Shown: positions 11,501 through 18,362 of the stretch, piece after piece | Numbering within the stretch: position 1 is the stretch's first letter | How the letters are laid out: every line of letters starts with the position of its first letter | From: Flavobacteria bacterium MS024-3C | GTDB lineage: Bacteria > Bacteroidota > Bacteroidia > Flavobacteriales > Flavobacteriaceae | DNA: 64,000 bases | NCBI GenBank assembly: GCA_000173115.1 | Contig: ABVW01000007.1 | Coordinates: 1 to 64,000 of the forward strand | Reading direction: 5' to 3' | Made by a program: the position numbers and the translations under genes | Notes under the pieces: generated by a model | The model's database searches: none | Seen by the model: the letters and a program-made list of their open reading frames with translations, nothing else | Told to the model about the DNA's origin: nothing

Positions 11501-14002
11501 ACTTTTAAAATAAACACTAACAATTCAGTTAAATATTATTTAGATGGAGCTTTAATCACCCCGTCTTCTAATGTTTCAAGCACTTTTACTTTTAGTAATT
11601 TCTCAAATAAGTTTACTATTTCAAATCTTATTGAAGGAAGTTATACTCTAAAAGTTGTAGAGCAAATTTCTGGTGTTGGTTCTATAAGTGAAGGGTGTAC
11701 AATATTTTCAAACTTTGAAATTATTGACTATACTCCAATCACTTATAATGGTTTAACAGATATCACTTTAGATTTATGCGACAACACGGTTACGTATCCT
11801 AATGTTAGTGATATAACCGGAGGAGATCCTTTTATAGATTTAAATGGGGATCCTTATTATATATACACATGGTTTGGTCCAAATAATTACCAATATGTAG
11901 GTCCAACGCCAATAAACGTAGAAGAGGGTGCTTATGAGTTAACGATAAAGGATTCTAAGGGATGTATTACAGATCCTATCTCATTTAATTTTTCAAATAC
12001 GATAGATCCAATAACGGTTACAGATACTATTGTTCAGCCAGGGTGTGGCTTAAATAGTTCGTTAGGAGAGATTGAGATAGATATATTCGGCGGTAAAGAG
12101 CCATATACTATTAAGTGGTACAAAGCAAAATCAGGCACAGAGGAAGACCCTACCCCTGTGTATGAGGAGTTGCTTGAGAAGTCAAATATTTTAAAGTTGA
12201 CTAATTTATCAGAAGGTAATTATAGATTAGTGATTACTTCTACTATTGTGTCTTGTGATAATTCAGCTATTAATACTTTCACAAAAGATTATAAGCTAGC
12301 TTCACCTGTAATAACTATTACAGAGGATAATATTTTACAACCTACTTGTGAAAACCCAGAAGGATCATATAGTTTCGAATTAACAGTTTCAAAAGATGTT
12401 AAATTTTATTTAGATGAGACAGAGATTATTCTTTCTTCAGATGGTTCTACTGCATTTAGCTATAATAATATTACTAAACGTTATACTATTGGTGAATTAA
12501 CAAATGGCATTTACGATTTAAAGATAGAGTCCCAGCCATCAGGCACGGAAACAGAGACACTGAGTTGTGAGGTTTATAAGCGTTTTGAAGTTATTTATAC
12601 TCCAATCACTTATAATGGTTTAACAGATATCACTTTAGATTTATGCGACAACACGGTTACGTATCCTAATATTAGTGATATAATCGGAGGAGATCCTTTT
12701 ATAGATTTAAATGGGGATCCTTATTATATATACACATGGTTTGGTCCAAATAATTACCAATATGTAGGTCCAACGCCAATAAACGTAGAAGAGGGTGCTT
12801 ATGAGCTAACGATAAAGGATTCTAAGGGATGTATTACAGATCCTATCTCATTTAATTTTTCAAATACGATAGATCCAATAACTGTTACAGATACAATTAT
12901 ACCGCTTGAGTGTGGATTAGATAATTCAGATGGAGCAATTAATATTAGTATAGCAGGAGGAATTTCTCCATATACAATCAAATGGGATAAAGAAATACCA
13001 CCAATTGATAATAGTGCTACACCTACTTATGAAAATATCGGAAATAATTTATTGGCCATAAATAATTTATCTTCAGGAAGATATAGGTTAACTATAACAT
13101 CTTCTTTTATTGCATGTAATAATGAAGAAATAAGGTCTTTAACCAAGTTCTATGAAATGAGAAGCCCGGAAACTATAAAATTAATAGAGGGTCCATTTCT
13201 AAATAAATCACTGTGCCTGGGTGAACCAGGTACAATTCAAGTTAAACTCTTTGATAGTAACTCAGATGAATTTAGTTTTTATTATGATTCTCAAATTGTC
13301 ACAGGAATTCCGATTGGAAATGACTTTTATGAGGTTATAATTGACAGTCCAATAGAGGAGGGTGAATTAATCGTTATAAATGAAAATGGATGTGGAATAA
13401 ATATTCCTATAATCACAGGAGTTGGCGATCCAGACTTTTCATTTACATCAAGTTCTTTTCAACAATCTGGTATTATTTTAGCAAATGAAGATGTTGTTTT
13501 CAATAACACTTCGCAGGATCAATATCACAAAATGATATGGGATTTTGGAGACGGATCAGATATTTTAGAAATTAACAGTGAAAATGAGGCGACAACAGAA
13601 ATCATTCATAAATATATAACACCTGGAAGCTTTACAGTAAGTTTAAGATTTTACAATACTTTAGGCTGTTTTAAAGAAATAACAAAGCAAATAGGTATAG
13701 GAAAAGGGTTCTTGGTTGTTTTCCCATCTGCTTTTACGCCAAATGGAGATACTATTAACGATATATTTTTAGCAAAGTTTACGGGACTCAAATCTTTTAA
13801 CTTCCAAATATTTGATATTTTAGGGAATATCATTTATACAAGTAAAGTAGAAACTTTGCCAACAGATAATTCTTGGGGGTGGAATGGTAATTATGCCAAT
13901 GGTAAAGAATATAACAGTAAGACTTTTAGGTATCGTTTTAACGGGATTACCCTTGACGAGAAGGAAGTGAACTATATTGGCGAAGCTGTAATACTTAGAT
14001 AA
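1..14002 (+). CDS. Giant SprB-like surface adhesin with T9SS type B sorting domain (5' end outside window)
   Basis: The reading frame is open from base 2 to the TAA at 14000-14002, so only the C-terminal part of about 4,666 residues is present and the true start lies upstream. Most of it consists of at least two dozen Ig-like modules of roughly 80-110 residues, each with a TLCxG-type cysteine motif, a YxWQ strand and a T-x-Y/F-RR strand followed by a cysteine. SprB-type repeats with a (S/T)CxGxxDGSI-like signature occur near 6.41, 8.35, 9.60, 10.12, 10.39, 10.64 and 10.92 kb. A PKD domain with WDFGDGS lies at about 13.43-13.70 kb. The last ~95 residues (FPSAFTPNGD to the end) are a gliding-motility-associated C-terminal domain, the type B sorting signal of the type IX secretion system. 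A cell-surface adhesin or gliding-type protein is inferred. The stop overlaps the start of a PorP/SprF gene (TAATG), the usual partner arrangement. Sequence after about 10.3 kb is more AT-rich than before. Confidence 0.93.
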   Translation, partial: ASLGTDVISYTWQKSINAGGNWTTVSGQTSTTIAVGTLTQTSLFRRVALGTTCTVTATTSAVQITVVPEVLGGTASGDQTLCVGATPVPLSVTGASTSGGDITYRWQSSATNVSAAFTNATTGTGTNTVTYIPSTTATGTVYYRRVTNITAGGETCFAASSVVSVTVTDVLGGVQATPSQTVCSGSPVADLTISGGSGLAGEVYQWQMSRTDTASSSFANLSGFTGAVYTPSNTQTGTTYYRRITSVTGSSCVAYSDAATVIIVDFTPGIITSNETLCYNGNASSITASTPAVVIGGTEAISYTWQQKIGAGAWSTAVGTSNGSTYNPGTLTQTTKYRRVVSIASCTATQTTNEITKTVLAELVAGTADTATQTLCLDSTRPTLNITGSSGGTTYQWQSSSTSGTDFTNISGATNSSYQAPTDVAGTTYYRRLITQSQGGKNCNATSTEFEVIVAAINAGSISGAATVCYNGDGGTIGSTLDASLGTDVISYTWQKSINAGGDWMVVSGQTSTTIAVGTLTQTSLFRRVALGTTCTVTATTSAVQITVVPEVLGGTASGDQTLCVGATPVPLSVTGASTSGGDITYRWQSSATNVSAAFTNATTGTGTNTVTYIPSTTATGTVYYRRVTNITAGGETCFAASSVVSVTVTDVLGGVQATPSQTVCSGSPVADLTISGGSGLAGEVYQWQMSRTDTASNSFTNLSGFTGAVYTPSNTQTGTTYYRRITSVTGSSCVAYSDAATVIVVDFTPGVITSNETLCYGGTASSITAATPAAVIGGAEAISYTWQQQIGGGAWSTAVGTSNGSNYSPGTLTQTTKYRRIVSIGSCTATKTTNEITKTILDEVDGGTFNSAVQIVCQGEVPTALTITSTTNAESFSITPQYSWQQSPDFNLANFTEIGGTAAANETYIPITTVTGTTYFRRSTKLTLNDQTCIQYSDIQLFTVIGLDPGDINGGQDLCYGEPLGNITPIGNLRSALVTPSTAGETITYVFQQSTDAGSNWSQIQTGVNPSYSSATTLTQTTWFRRLASTPNCSNTVTSSVVIKNVTSELIGGTITADQTICVGETPTTLTVTTATNSDTVSGTLSYKWQSSRTNIPANFQDLADDFSDSETYVPANSATATGTTYYRRKISIAGSSCEVFSAVSAVTVVGITAGTITGTQTICYQEPVTIGSALGASTSGGVAETLTYTWQQQINGGAWNNVNGAGNNPTLAFAAGVLTQTTSYKRVALSTACATNSATTNIIEITVLPEIIGGTVRLTNPADPTTICAGVNPGVLIVINGTNTSTANLRFQWYKKTSAGDAYATITGAVSDNYDPGTLTQTTYFKRAAYFDENTSCSIDSNELLISVAIVNAGTITGTQVICESDTNIALGSVTGASVSEPFTYTWERTGATGLVRDIWSNIADATSASYTIPSAPASNTVYYRRATNVTGQNCPGYSNIVTIRINRFEGSSGITFDGINNNIQICGSATIPSIGGNGAYQATGVITYKWEISQDNTSNYVVIAGQTSSVLSAAAIADQVASMGGAQKDYFFRRTTISTLDGKVCEVVNLASALYGPENLSVNPGTVNINLSAGQNNLTEQVICIGGTPAFFSGNTATASITNVVPSASVTVTYQWYKSTNNYNYALIDGATDESYQSGALNQTTYFRRGVLPDYPNTSCMYWSSNTLQVIVARDYSVKSNSNQTIVCAGDDLGRLVTVGNIPATERDAMNFKWYKKAQSEDSFSLIDGQTAETLAPEPITETTTFRREITVIISGTDTCSEGPFTADYTITVNHADPGEIIYNGTLRAGTTDIIDVCYGADHAGFNSNGAKDWDVFGEPVFEWYTSSDGVDYSSVNVLTETYPASTITQTIWIKRRISSVYTYTIDTNVVTSTCTGVSTETSFTNIFKINVLPRVEKPTLTATVNAQICATNLSPGSITISNMYSPTSDGVVYEWYTSKNKTTWESVKDPLDITKIYGGETLILPQLFENTYYEVRSYVLSDTLCRDVSDIFEVNVINITPGEIAFTTPTTQENYYQICDDATPVLTITAKSGFNHSVYPNTSTFTVTWQSKPKDGVSGYTDITFNDQLSSPTFATLTARNMTESIYIRKKIAVLNDAGDIACEEFTNGVLIDYMPEPVVNIPDPSIFVTDSSCFDGTDGSITINPTSITGGTPTDRAQSVRITLSGSYSTTATFRTTIEGNTYDFTATASNTSINSITASITAVLTSALSSTLDITSLNNLITLTAKDATQDFSIQTAIINNTESIFTLEYLDTQALANSYSWRKLQGDSGVLTDTSFADPGTLDLTGLAAGRYELTVTNNLDCTAVTVSPTFNLVNPNPIEAGTLTSSLGALVCEGAIPLLSVPGLTLPPNPIYIWEQSLNGTNWTVIKNGAATVTTATYSVSTTITQTTYFKRGINSNLSAGVNCAAEYSYTDALKIEVNLATPGTIQYAGNSDSGIIEVCYNNAPLEFSTGSTPYTVSGAASFEWYQSIDSGNTWALIPGASAQAYTPPALTQTTQFRRKVLSNILVGTVTLTCDDSDEEDNFSNSFTVEVKEDIPTPAIVSTVNTVCASDPSRGVLSINNSLALDAISDIEKEWQTSTDLSVWTTITDSNGNLESGNTYRLPTLSNKTYFRVVVRLTATGANSATCTIESSPITVNVIDVNPGAISFLDTPVLENVYNTCTSLANPITIGPNGAGNQASVPDYETTYQSFWETKDTSGAGVWSPLALSGNFSGTDRDRTLTISNSLAASIYVRRGIRQEVGTGSGIFCTEYSNVLLLNLLDAPVVTIPDQAALITVPSCPGGSDGAITISPTAITGGSQTAQAQKVNLELSGTYTQSGIYTPTGRYEVTINSTTYSYTATASNTTLESLTASITAAIDSGPLVAVSSSGKIITLTASNTAEPFTVSTNITNLGTSTRFRVEYLDPALSANTYKWEKLLGAIGTNVDNTVTLSSTLSLTGLNAGRYRLTVTNTTTCASTEAPIFSIEDKTIVSGTITANTGNVLCTDHSGFTLTVTGDSSNIGESYLWQQSSDGISGWTNVLSGTSSITTANATIGLLTDTTFYRRGVRIENGGVPCTETYSYTSAYEMIINKSTPGAVATEELLVCAGSVPSIPISESATATNNARGVITYFWESKADNGSSTWTTVTGASASSLNFTTPINLTTAFRRVVVNTINGVACNSIASNVVTITTVTPTIIDNAIISTSRILNVSCNGLSDGSINVALTDFTTDHPNPSFEWTKVGDPTFSLTTMSASALGAGTYNLTISTYTNTIAGASVPVCQAVSDNFVITEPAALSLTVSATCEGNIVATGAGGLENYIYTLTATNQAPISVAVIDGSPHTFLNLIKGATYTVTLAENGTRVCGPISEAVTMPKDLVIDNSKITVEDATCFGVNDGKISIIEPFVSGSSGALKYQWSGPAGASYFTRDISNLSPGKYTLTVTDALGCFVIYETTVGSKSALSISNEIVTNEVLSCNGATDASIDIEVTADPNSTYQIKWTNAINGTEIPGSLNSTSISALGAGSYNVTVSTSGSCEISKTFIISEPAILESSLISSESPKCFSENGGSVTIKVSGGTAPYKYSIDGGGIVSFGTASDTSLTHTISNIGSGAHVIVVTDSNSCSANTPVNFSISIPEALEVSNDGSSQITPVGCNTFGSIGVSVIGGTAPYFYSFTGPLGSGYSSTSTTLATVSDISIAGNYTIVVTDKNQCSQTINVTVPDTSAPFTVTGVVNSPQCVSDESKDSSIALTLSDNIVTPYIISWDKWDLKTITSTIYEWVPIPGSSNKKSLINLGYGEYRSTVQDASLTGCNSVVNRFTIAKSTLSIFDQSVVKPSCENTDGKYTFKINTNNSVKYYLDGALITPSSNVSSTFTFSNFSNKFTISNLIEGSYTLKVVEQISGVGSISEGCTIFSNFEIIDYTPITYNGLTDITLDLCDNTVTYPNVSDITGGDPFIDLNGDPYYIYTWFGPNNYQYVGPTPINVEEGAYELTIKDSKGCITDPISFNFSNTIDPITVTDTIVQPGCGLNSSLGEIEIDIFGGKEPYTIKWYKAKSGTEEDPTPVYEELLEKSNILKLTNLSEGNYRLVITSTIVSCDNSAINTFTKDYKLASPVITITEDNILQPTCENPEGSYSFELTVSKDVKFYLDETEIILSSDGSTAFSYNNITKRYTIGELTNGIYDLKIESQPSGTETETLSCEVYKRFEVIYTPITYNGLTDITLDLCDNTVTYPNISDIIGGDPFIDLNGDPYYIYTWFGPNNYQYVGPTPINVEEGAYELTIKDSKGCITDPISFNFSNTIDPITVTDTIIPLECGLDNSDGAINISIAGGISPYTIKWDKEIPPIDNSATPTYENIGNNLLAINNLSSGRYRLTITSSFIACNNEEIRSLTKFYEMRSPETIKLIEGPFLNKSLCLGEPGTIQVKLFDSNSDEFSFYYDSQIVTGIPIGNDFYEVIIDSPIEEGELIVINENGCGINIPIITGVGDPDFSFTSSSFQQSGIILANEDVVFNNTSQDQYHKMIWDFGDGSDILEINSENEATTEIIHKYITPGSFTVSLRFYNTLGCFKEITKQIGIGKGFLVVFPSAFTPNGDTINDIFLAKFTGLKSFNFQIFDILGNIIYTSKVETLPTDNSWGWNGNYANGKEYNSKTFRYRFNGITLDEKEVNYIGEAVILR
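11729..12894 (+). repeat. Two 299-bp near-identical copies in the adhesin, spaced 867 bp
   Basis: Bases 11729-12027 and 12596-12894 are almost identical (a few substitutions), with start-to-start spacing of 867 bp or 289 codons, so the frame is kept. Each encodes a segment starting TPITYNGLTDITLDLCDN and ending near DPITVTDT. The sequence between the copies is related at protein level but much more diverged. This points to local gene conversion or a recent duplication that kept only part of its identity. Confidence 0.9.
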
Positions 14003-15006
14003 TGAGAAAAATAGATTACACATATCTGATTTTTATTATTGCTGCTATTTTTAGCCATAACTTATATGGTCAAGATCGTTTTATTCACAACTTAAGTAAC
14101 CTACCTCAATTTGTAAACCCAAGTTATTTTAGTTTTAAAGATCAATCTAGAATTGGAATTGCAAGTGAATTCTCTAGTAATAAAGGCGGCGATAATTCTC
14201 AACATCAATATGCCTTTGCAACAAATTTTTTTGAAGAAAATGATTTTCAATTAGGTGTTGAAATCATGACCTCTAAGCTTGACAATTCTGGGTTGAATTA
14301 TTCTACGGCCAAATTTAGTTATATCTATAAGCTCCAACTTAAAGAGGACTGGTATTTTTATCCAGGATTATCTCTAGGATATTCTAGATATAATTTTGAT
14401 TATGGCAATTTAATTTTTTCAGATCAAATCAATATCCTCACTGGACAAGTGAGTAACCAAACTATAGATCCAATTATTGCTACTACAAATATTGGATATA
14501 TAGATATTGGTGCTTCATTCATGGCACATAATAATTACAATTTATCTTTTGGCGCCTCGGTTCATCATTTGAATCAGCCTAAAATTTCTTCTGAATTATT
14601 AGAAAACGGTATTAATTTAAGTGCTTTGTTTTCTGCTCAGCTTGGTTATGAGATTAATTTAAATAGATACCAACAAGGGAGTTTGCCTAACTATAGCTAT
14701 TTATACCTTTTTCAGAATTTTGTCAAGCAAGGACCAGTTGTAAGAGCAAGTTTTTTTCAAGAAATAACTCTTGCAAACTTGATGTTAGGCTTGAACGAGC
14801 ATGTTTCAAGTATCGAAAGCATCAATTTTCTTCAAGTTGGAGTATTAGTTGGAGTTAAGCTTGAAGCTTTTGATATTGGGTTTAATTACAATTTACCCAT
14901 GGGGAATTCCAGCTTTGTGGTTCCCAATGCGTTGGAATTATTTATAAACTTTGATATTTCTCCTAATAGATTAAGAAACCGTAAAGATTTCAGTAGGTTT
15001 TATTAG
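14002..15006 (+). CDS. PorP/SprF family type IX secretion membrane protein
   Basis: The 334-residue product has an N-terminal signal peptide (about residues 1-23, ending LYGQD). The mature start, with F-I-H-N-L-S-N-L-P-Q-F-V-N-P, is the usual PorP/SprF opening in which a short segment precedes a conserved N-P. The remainder is amphipathic beta-strand sequence rich in aromatic residues (GLSLGYSRYNF, LGASVHHL-like strands), as expected for an outer-membrane barrel of about 14 strands. The ATG overlaps the adhesin stop by one base, so the two are almost certainly co-transcribed. In the family, SprF is needed for delivery or anchoring of SprB at the surface. A partner role for this specific adhesin is inferred from the overlap and the type B sorting signal. 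Length fits the family (about 300-340). Confidence 0.9.
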   Translation: MRKIDYTYLIFIIAAIFSHNLYGQDRFIHNLSNLPQFVNPSYFSFKDQSRIGIASEFSSNKGGDNSQHQYAFATNFFEENDFQLGVEIMTSKLDNSGLNYSTAKFSYIYKLQLKEDWYFYPGLSLGYSRYNFDYGNLIFSDQINILTGQVSNQTIDPIIATTNIGYIDIGASFMAHNNYNLSFGASVHHLNQPKISSELLENGINLSALFSAQLGYEINLNRYQQGSLPNYSYLYLFQNFVKQGPVVRASFFQEITLANLMLGLNEHVSSIESINFLQVGVLVGVKLEAFDIGFNYNLPMGNSSFVVPNALELFINFDISPNRLRNRKDFSRFY

Positions 15007-15416
15007 CAAGATATATTCTAATTCAAAATAATTCTATAGAAATCTATTTCATTTATAAATTAAAATCAATTAATTATAATTAAATGAGCAGAAAACTCTT
15101 TATTATATTAGATAAAATATTAAATTTGAGCAATAATAGGGAGTACGGCCTTATTTTAAAATTTTATACAGCGAAACTACTGTTTCTTTAGCCGATTGTT
15201 TTAAACCATTGGGCTATAGTAAATAAGTGTTTCGTCGAAAAAGTGAAAACACCCATCAGTTTGTTTCACACTTTTGCACGGTATAGATGTTTTAAAACTG
15301 CTCTGTACGAGCTTTAAATAACGACTATGAACCAAAAACGCATTACTAATCAAATTCTAAATCAAACGAATTACACTTTAAATTCAACACTTAATTACTT
15401 ATTTAACATTTCAAAC
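15007..15416 (+). other. Intergenic region with possible 5' leader structures
   Basis: No convincing gene was found in these 410 bases. An in-frame ATG at 15327 would add 30 residues to the next gene, but it would bury the lipoprotein signal peptide, so it is not used. Small inverted repeats are visible: GAAAC-TACT-GTTTC near 15174-15187, TAGCC...GGGCTA near 15190-15216, and an imperfect hairpin between AAAAAGTGAAAAC and GTTTCACACTTTT near 15238-15277. A CACTTTTG (one mismatch to TAnnTTTG) ends near 15277 and is a weak promoter candidate for the lipoprotein. Confidence 0.4.
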
Positions 15417-18287
15417 ATGAAAAAACTATTTTCTTACTTATTAATTTCGTCCATGGTGATTTTGTCATCATGTACAAACTATGATGATCAATTCGATGAT
15501 CTTAACACACAAATTAATTCTTTGAAAAGTCAAATTGAAGGTTTCTCTTCATTGTCTTCAGGATTAACTTCATTGCAAGGTACTGTTGCTTCATTGCAAT
15601 CTGCTGTAGCTTCATTGCCACAAACTGCAACTCCTGCTACTGACATTTCTGGTCTAGAAGCTGCTGTTGCTGCATTGCAAACTGCATTATCTGGCGCTGC
15701 TACTTCTGCTGAAGTTGCTGCATTAACTGCTGATTTAGCTGCTACACAAGCTGCTTTGGATGCTTCAATTGCTGCTGCTTCTACGCCTGCAACTGATATT
15801 TCAGGTCTTGAGGCTACTGTTGCTGAGTTGAAAACTTCTTTAGCTGCTGCTTCAACGTCTGCTGAGATTACTGCATTAACTGCAGAGCTTGCTGCTGCTG
15901 AAGTTACTTTAGCTGCTGCTGTTGCTGCAAACGCAACTGCTGTTGCTGGTAACACAACTGATATTGCTGCTTTAGCTACATCTTTAGAAGCTTTAACTGC
16001 TACTATTGCTGAATTGCAAGCTAGCTTAGCTACTGTTTCTACAACTGCTGAAGTTGATGCACTTGCTGCTAGTTTAGCTGCTGCTCAAGCAGATTTAACT
16101 GCTATTATAGCTTCATCTAATTTTTACGAGGCTGATTTGACAGTAAATACAGTTGCAACATTAGATTTTGCTACACAATTAGGTAACAAAGTACAATTCT
16201 TAAGCAAAGATCTTACAATTACTCAGACTGAAGATATGGATGTAGATAAATTAACTGCACTTATGTCTAAAGTTAGAAATGTAAGTGGAGATGTTATTTA
16301 TTCTTCATCAGCTACAACTACAACGAAAGCTAGTTTTGTTAACTTAACTGGAGCTGGTTCTATGACTTTTACTCAAGATGGTGATATTTCTTTACCTTCT
16401 TTACAAACTGTTGGTGCTCTTAGCATTACGGGTTCATTAAATACAATGACAGTTTCTTTGCCTAAATTAACTAGTGCAACTGCTGCTATGACATTTAGTG
16501 CATTAACTAAAGCTACAACTTTTTCTATGCCAGTTATGGTAAACCATGACTTTGCAATCTCTGTAGCAATTGATAAAGCTGGAACGATTGATTTATCAGC
16601 TTTCACTAATGCTACAGCATATGATGGAACTGCAGGTGGAGGAGAAGCCTTAACAGTTACTGCTGGTACTTTAACTGCTCCAGTATATGCTAAAGGTGTA
16701 ATAACTGGTAATGAGGTAACTTCTGTTAGCCTTCCTAAATGGACTGGTGCTGACGGATCAGTATTTGCAGACGCAACGACTGTTGTTTTACCTTCTTTAG
16801 ACAATCTTAAAGCTGCTTCTTATAATATTGATATTGCTGTTGATTTTCCAAAAGCAACTTCAGTACATTTAATTGCTGCTGCTAGTACTGCAACTACTCC
16901 AACTCACTTGGACGTTACAACTGGTGGATCAACTAAATTAGAAACTTTAATTTTAGGTGGTACATGGGATGATGTAACTGTTAATGGTTCAGATGTAACT
17001 TCGTTAACATTTGACGGATCAGCTTTGAATGTTACAGTTAATGGTACTGATATTGAAGCATTAGATATTCCTTACACTGCATTAGCTAAAGGTTCTCTTT
17101 CAATTACAGCTAACACTGACTTAGCTTCAGCTACTGTTAGTAAAGTAAATGGTCTTAAAAGCCTTACTGTTACTGGAAACACTGAATTAACTTCATTTTC
17201 TGCTGCTGCACTAAAAACTGCTGCTGCCGCTGCATCTGTTGATATTTCTGGTAATGATTTAGTTATCGAAAATGTACAACAAGCTTCAGCTACAGGTGTT
17301 ACACCAGTTGTTGCTAAGAAAATTACTTCTGCTGACTTCAGCCCATTAAAAGCTTATTTAGATGCTGCTATAGCTGCTACTACAACTGGTAGCGTTAAAG
17401 TTATTGCTGATGATGTACTTCAATCTACGTCTGCTGCAGGTACTGTAACAGATCAGCCTACTGGAGATCATACAATCGTTAACTATGACCCATCTGTCAA
17501 ATCTGATGCTACTTCTACAGGTGCTGTTGCTAGAGTAAATGAATTTGAAGTAACAGGTGCTTCGGTACTTACTGTTAACGGATTTGTTTCTAGCGCAGTT
17601 GGGACTGGTGGTTCTGATATGATATATGAACTTAATACTTGGGCTTCTAATGCTGCAAACGTAGCAGGTTTTTCTACTGCTGGAGTAACTGTAAGTGTAG
17701 GAAGAGGAAACTTTATAGGATCTCTTGATCATGCTACTGGTGTAGCTGCTGCTGCAACTGATTATTATGAATTAACTATTAACGGATCTACAGTAACAGG
17801 TACTACTGGTGCATTAGCTGACGAGGATGCTGTTCAAGTTAAGTACATGGAGGCAGTAAACGCTGCTTTAGCTCTTAAAGCTAACGCTGAATTTACTGTT
17901 GCTAGTAGCGCAGACGCTTCTAAAACTTCTTTCACAGGTGGTAGAAAAGGTTCTAATGCTGCTGCATTCACGATTGCTAACTGGGGAGTTTGGGAAAATG
18001 TTTCTAAATTAACTCCTGTTGCAATGACTGCTACTATCGTAGCTGCGAATCAGCCAAGTACTACAGGTTACATTAGAGTTGTATCTAATGCTGCAGGTAC
18101 TGCCGGAGCAATTACTTCTTCTATTACTAATGCTACTGCTATCGCTATATCAGGTCCTAATACTGCTGCTAGCGCAACTTTAGATGATGGTGCTTCTGTA
18201 GTTGAATTAAATGGAACAAGTACAGCTTCTACTGTTTCTGCTGCAACTATTGCTGCTGCAAGAATTGATATGACAGCTTTCTTATAG
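15417..18287 (+). CDS. Large Ala/Thr-rich surface lipoprotein with N-terminal coiled coil
   Basis: The chosen ATG gives a 956-residue protein with a classic lipoprotein signal (MKKLFSYLL... lipobox LSS-Cys19). Residues ~20-55 resemble a short coiled coil (DDLNTQINSLKSQIEG). Residues ~55-240 are an Ala-rich heptad-like region built from repeats of about 51 residues (DNA period about 153 bp, for instance near 15641 and 15794). The middle part has repeated short strands of the type LPSLQTVGALSITGSL and VSLPKLTSA, which look like a receptor-L or beta-helix ladder. The C-terminus is low-complexity Thr/Ala/Ser sequence without a recognisable T9SS signal. Codon use is strongly biased to GCT and ACT. 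A cell-surface or periplasmic structural lipoprotein is likely; the function is not known. It is a single-gene unit with its own terminator. Confidence 0.8.
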   Translation: MKKLFSYLLISSMVILSSCTNYDDQFDDLNTQINSLKSQIEGFSSLSSGLTSLQGTVASLQSAVASLPQTATPATDISGLEAAVAALQTALSGAATSAEVAALTADLAATQAALDASIAAASTPATDISGLEATVAELKTSLAAASTSAEITALTAELAAAEVTLAAAVAANATAVAGNTTDIAALATSLEALTATIAELQASLATVSTTAEVDALAASLAAAQADLTAIIASSNFYEADLTVNTVATLDFATQLGNKVQFLSKDLTITQTEDMDVDKLTALMSKVRNVSGDVIYSSSATTTTKASFVNLTGAGSMTFTQDGDISLPSLQTVGALSITGSLNTMTVSLPKLTSATAAMTFSALTKATTFSMPVMVNHDFAISVAIDKAGTIDLSAFTNATAYDGTAGGGEALTVTAGTLTAPVYAKGVITGNEVTSVSLPKWTGADGSVFADATTVVLPSLDNLKAASYNIDIAVDFPKATSVHLIAAASTATTPTHLDVTTGGSTKLETLILGGTWDDVTVNGSDVTSLTFDGSALNVTVNGTDIEALDIPYTALAKGSLSITANTDLASATVSKVNGLKSLTVTGNTELTSFSAAALKTAAAAASVDISGNDLVIENVQQASATGVTPVVAKKITSADFSPLKAYLDAAIAATTTGSVKVIADDVLQSTSAAGTVTDQPTGDHTIVNYDPSVKSDATSTGAVARVNEFEVTGASVLTVNGFVSSAVGTGGSDMIYELNTWASNAANVAGFSTAGVTVSVGRGNFIGSLDHATGVAAAATDYYELTINGSTVTGTTGALADEDAVQVKYMEAVNAALALKANAEFTVASSADASKTSFTGGRKGSNAAAFTIANWGVWENVSKLTPVAMTATIVAANQPSTTGYIRVVSNAAGTAGAITSSITNATAIAISGPNTAASATLDDGASVVELNGTSTASTVSAATIAAARIDMTAFL

Positions 18288-18316
18288 GCTTCTAATTAAT
18301 TCATAAATTAATATTT

Positions 18317-18350
18317 AAAAATGCCTCTCATTTGAGAGGCATTTTTTTTT
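18317..18350 (+). terminator. Rho-independent terminator after the lipoprotein gene
   Basis: A stem of ATGCCTCTC and GAGAGGCAT with a 4-base ATTT loop is preceded by an A-run and followed by a run of T. It sits 30 bases after the lipoprotein stop and just before the glycan locus, and the A/T flanks would let it work in both directions. Confidence 0.93.
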
Positions 18351-18362
18351 ACTTTTACATTT

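Noticed and set aside
15327-15416. Upstream start for the large lipoprotein
   Set aside because: It would add 30 polar residues before a perfect lipoprotein signal peptide.
15530-15955. Ala-rich minus-strand open frame inside the lipoprotein gene
   Set aside because: The alternation of GCT/AGC codons keeps the complement open; the plus-strand product has a lipoprotein signal and continuous structure.
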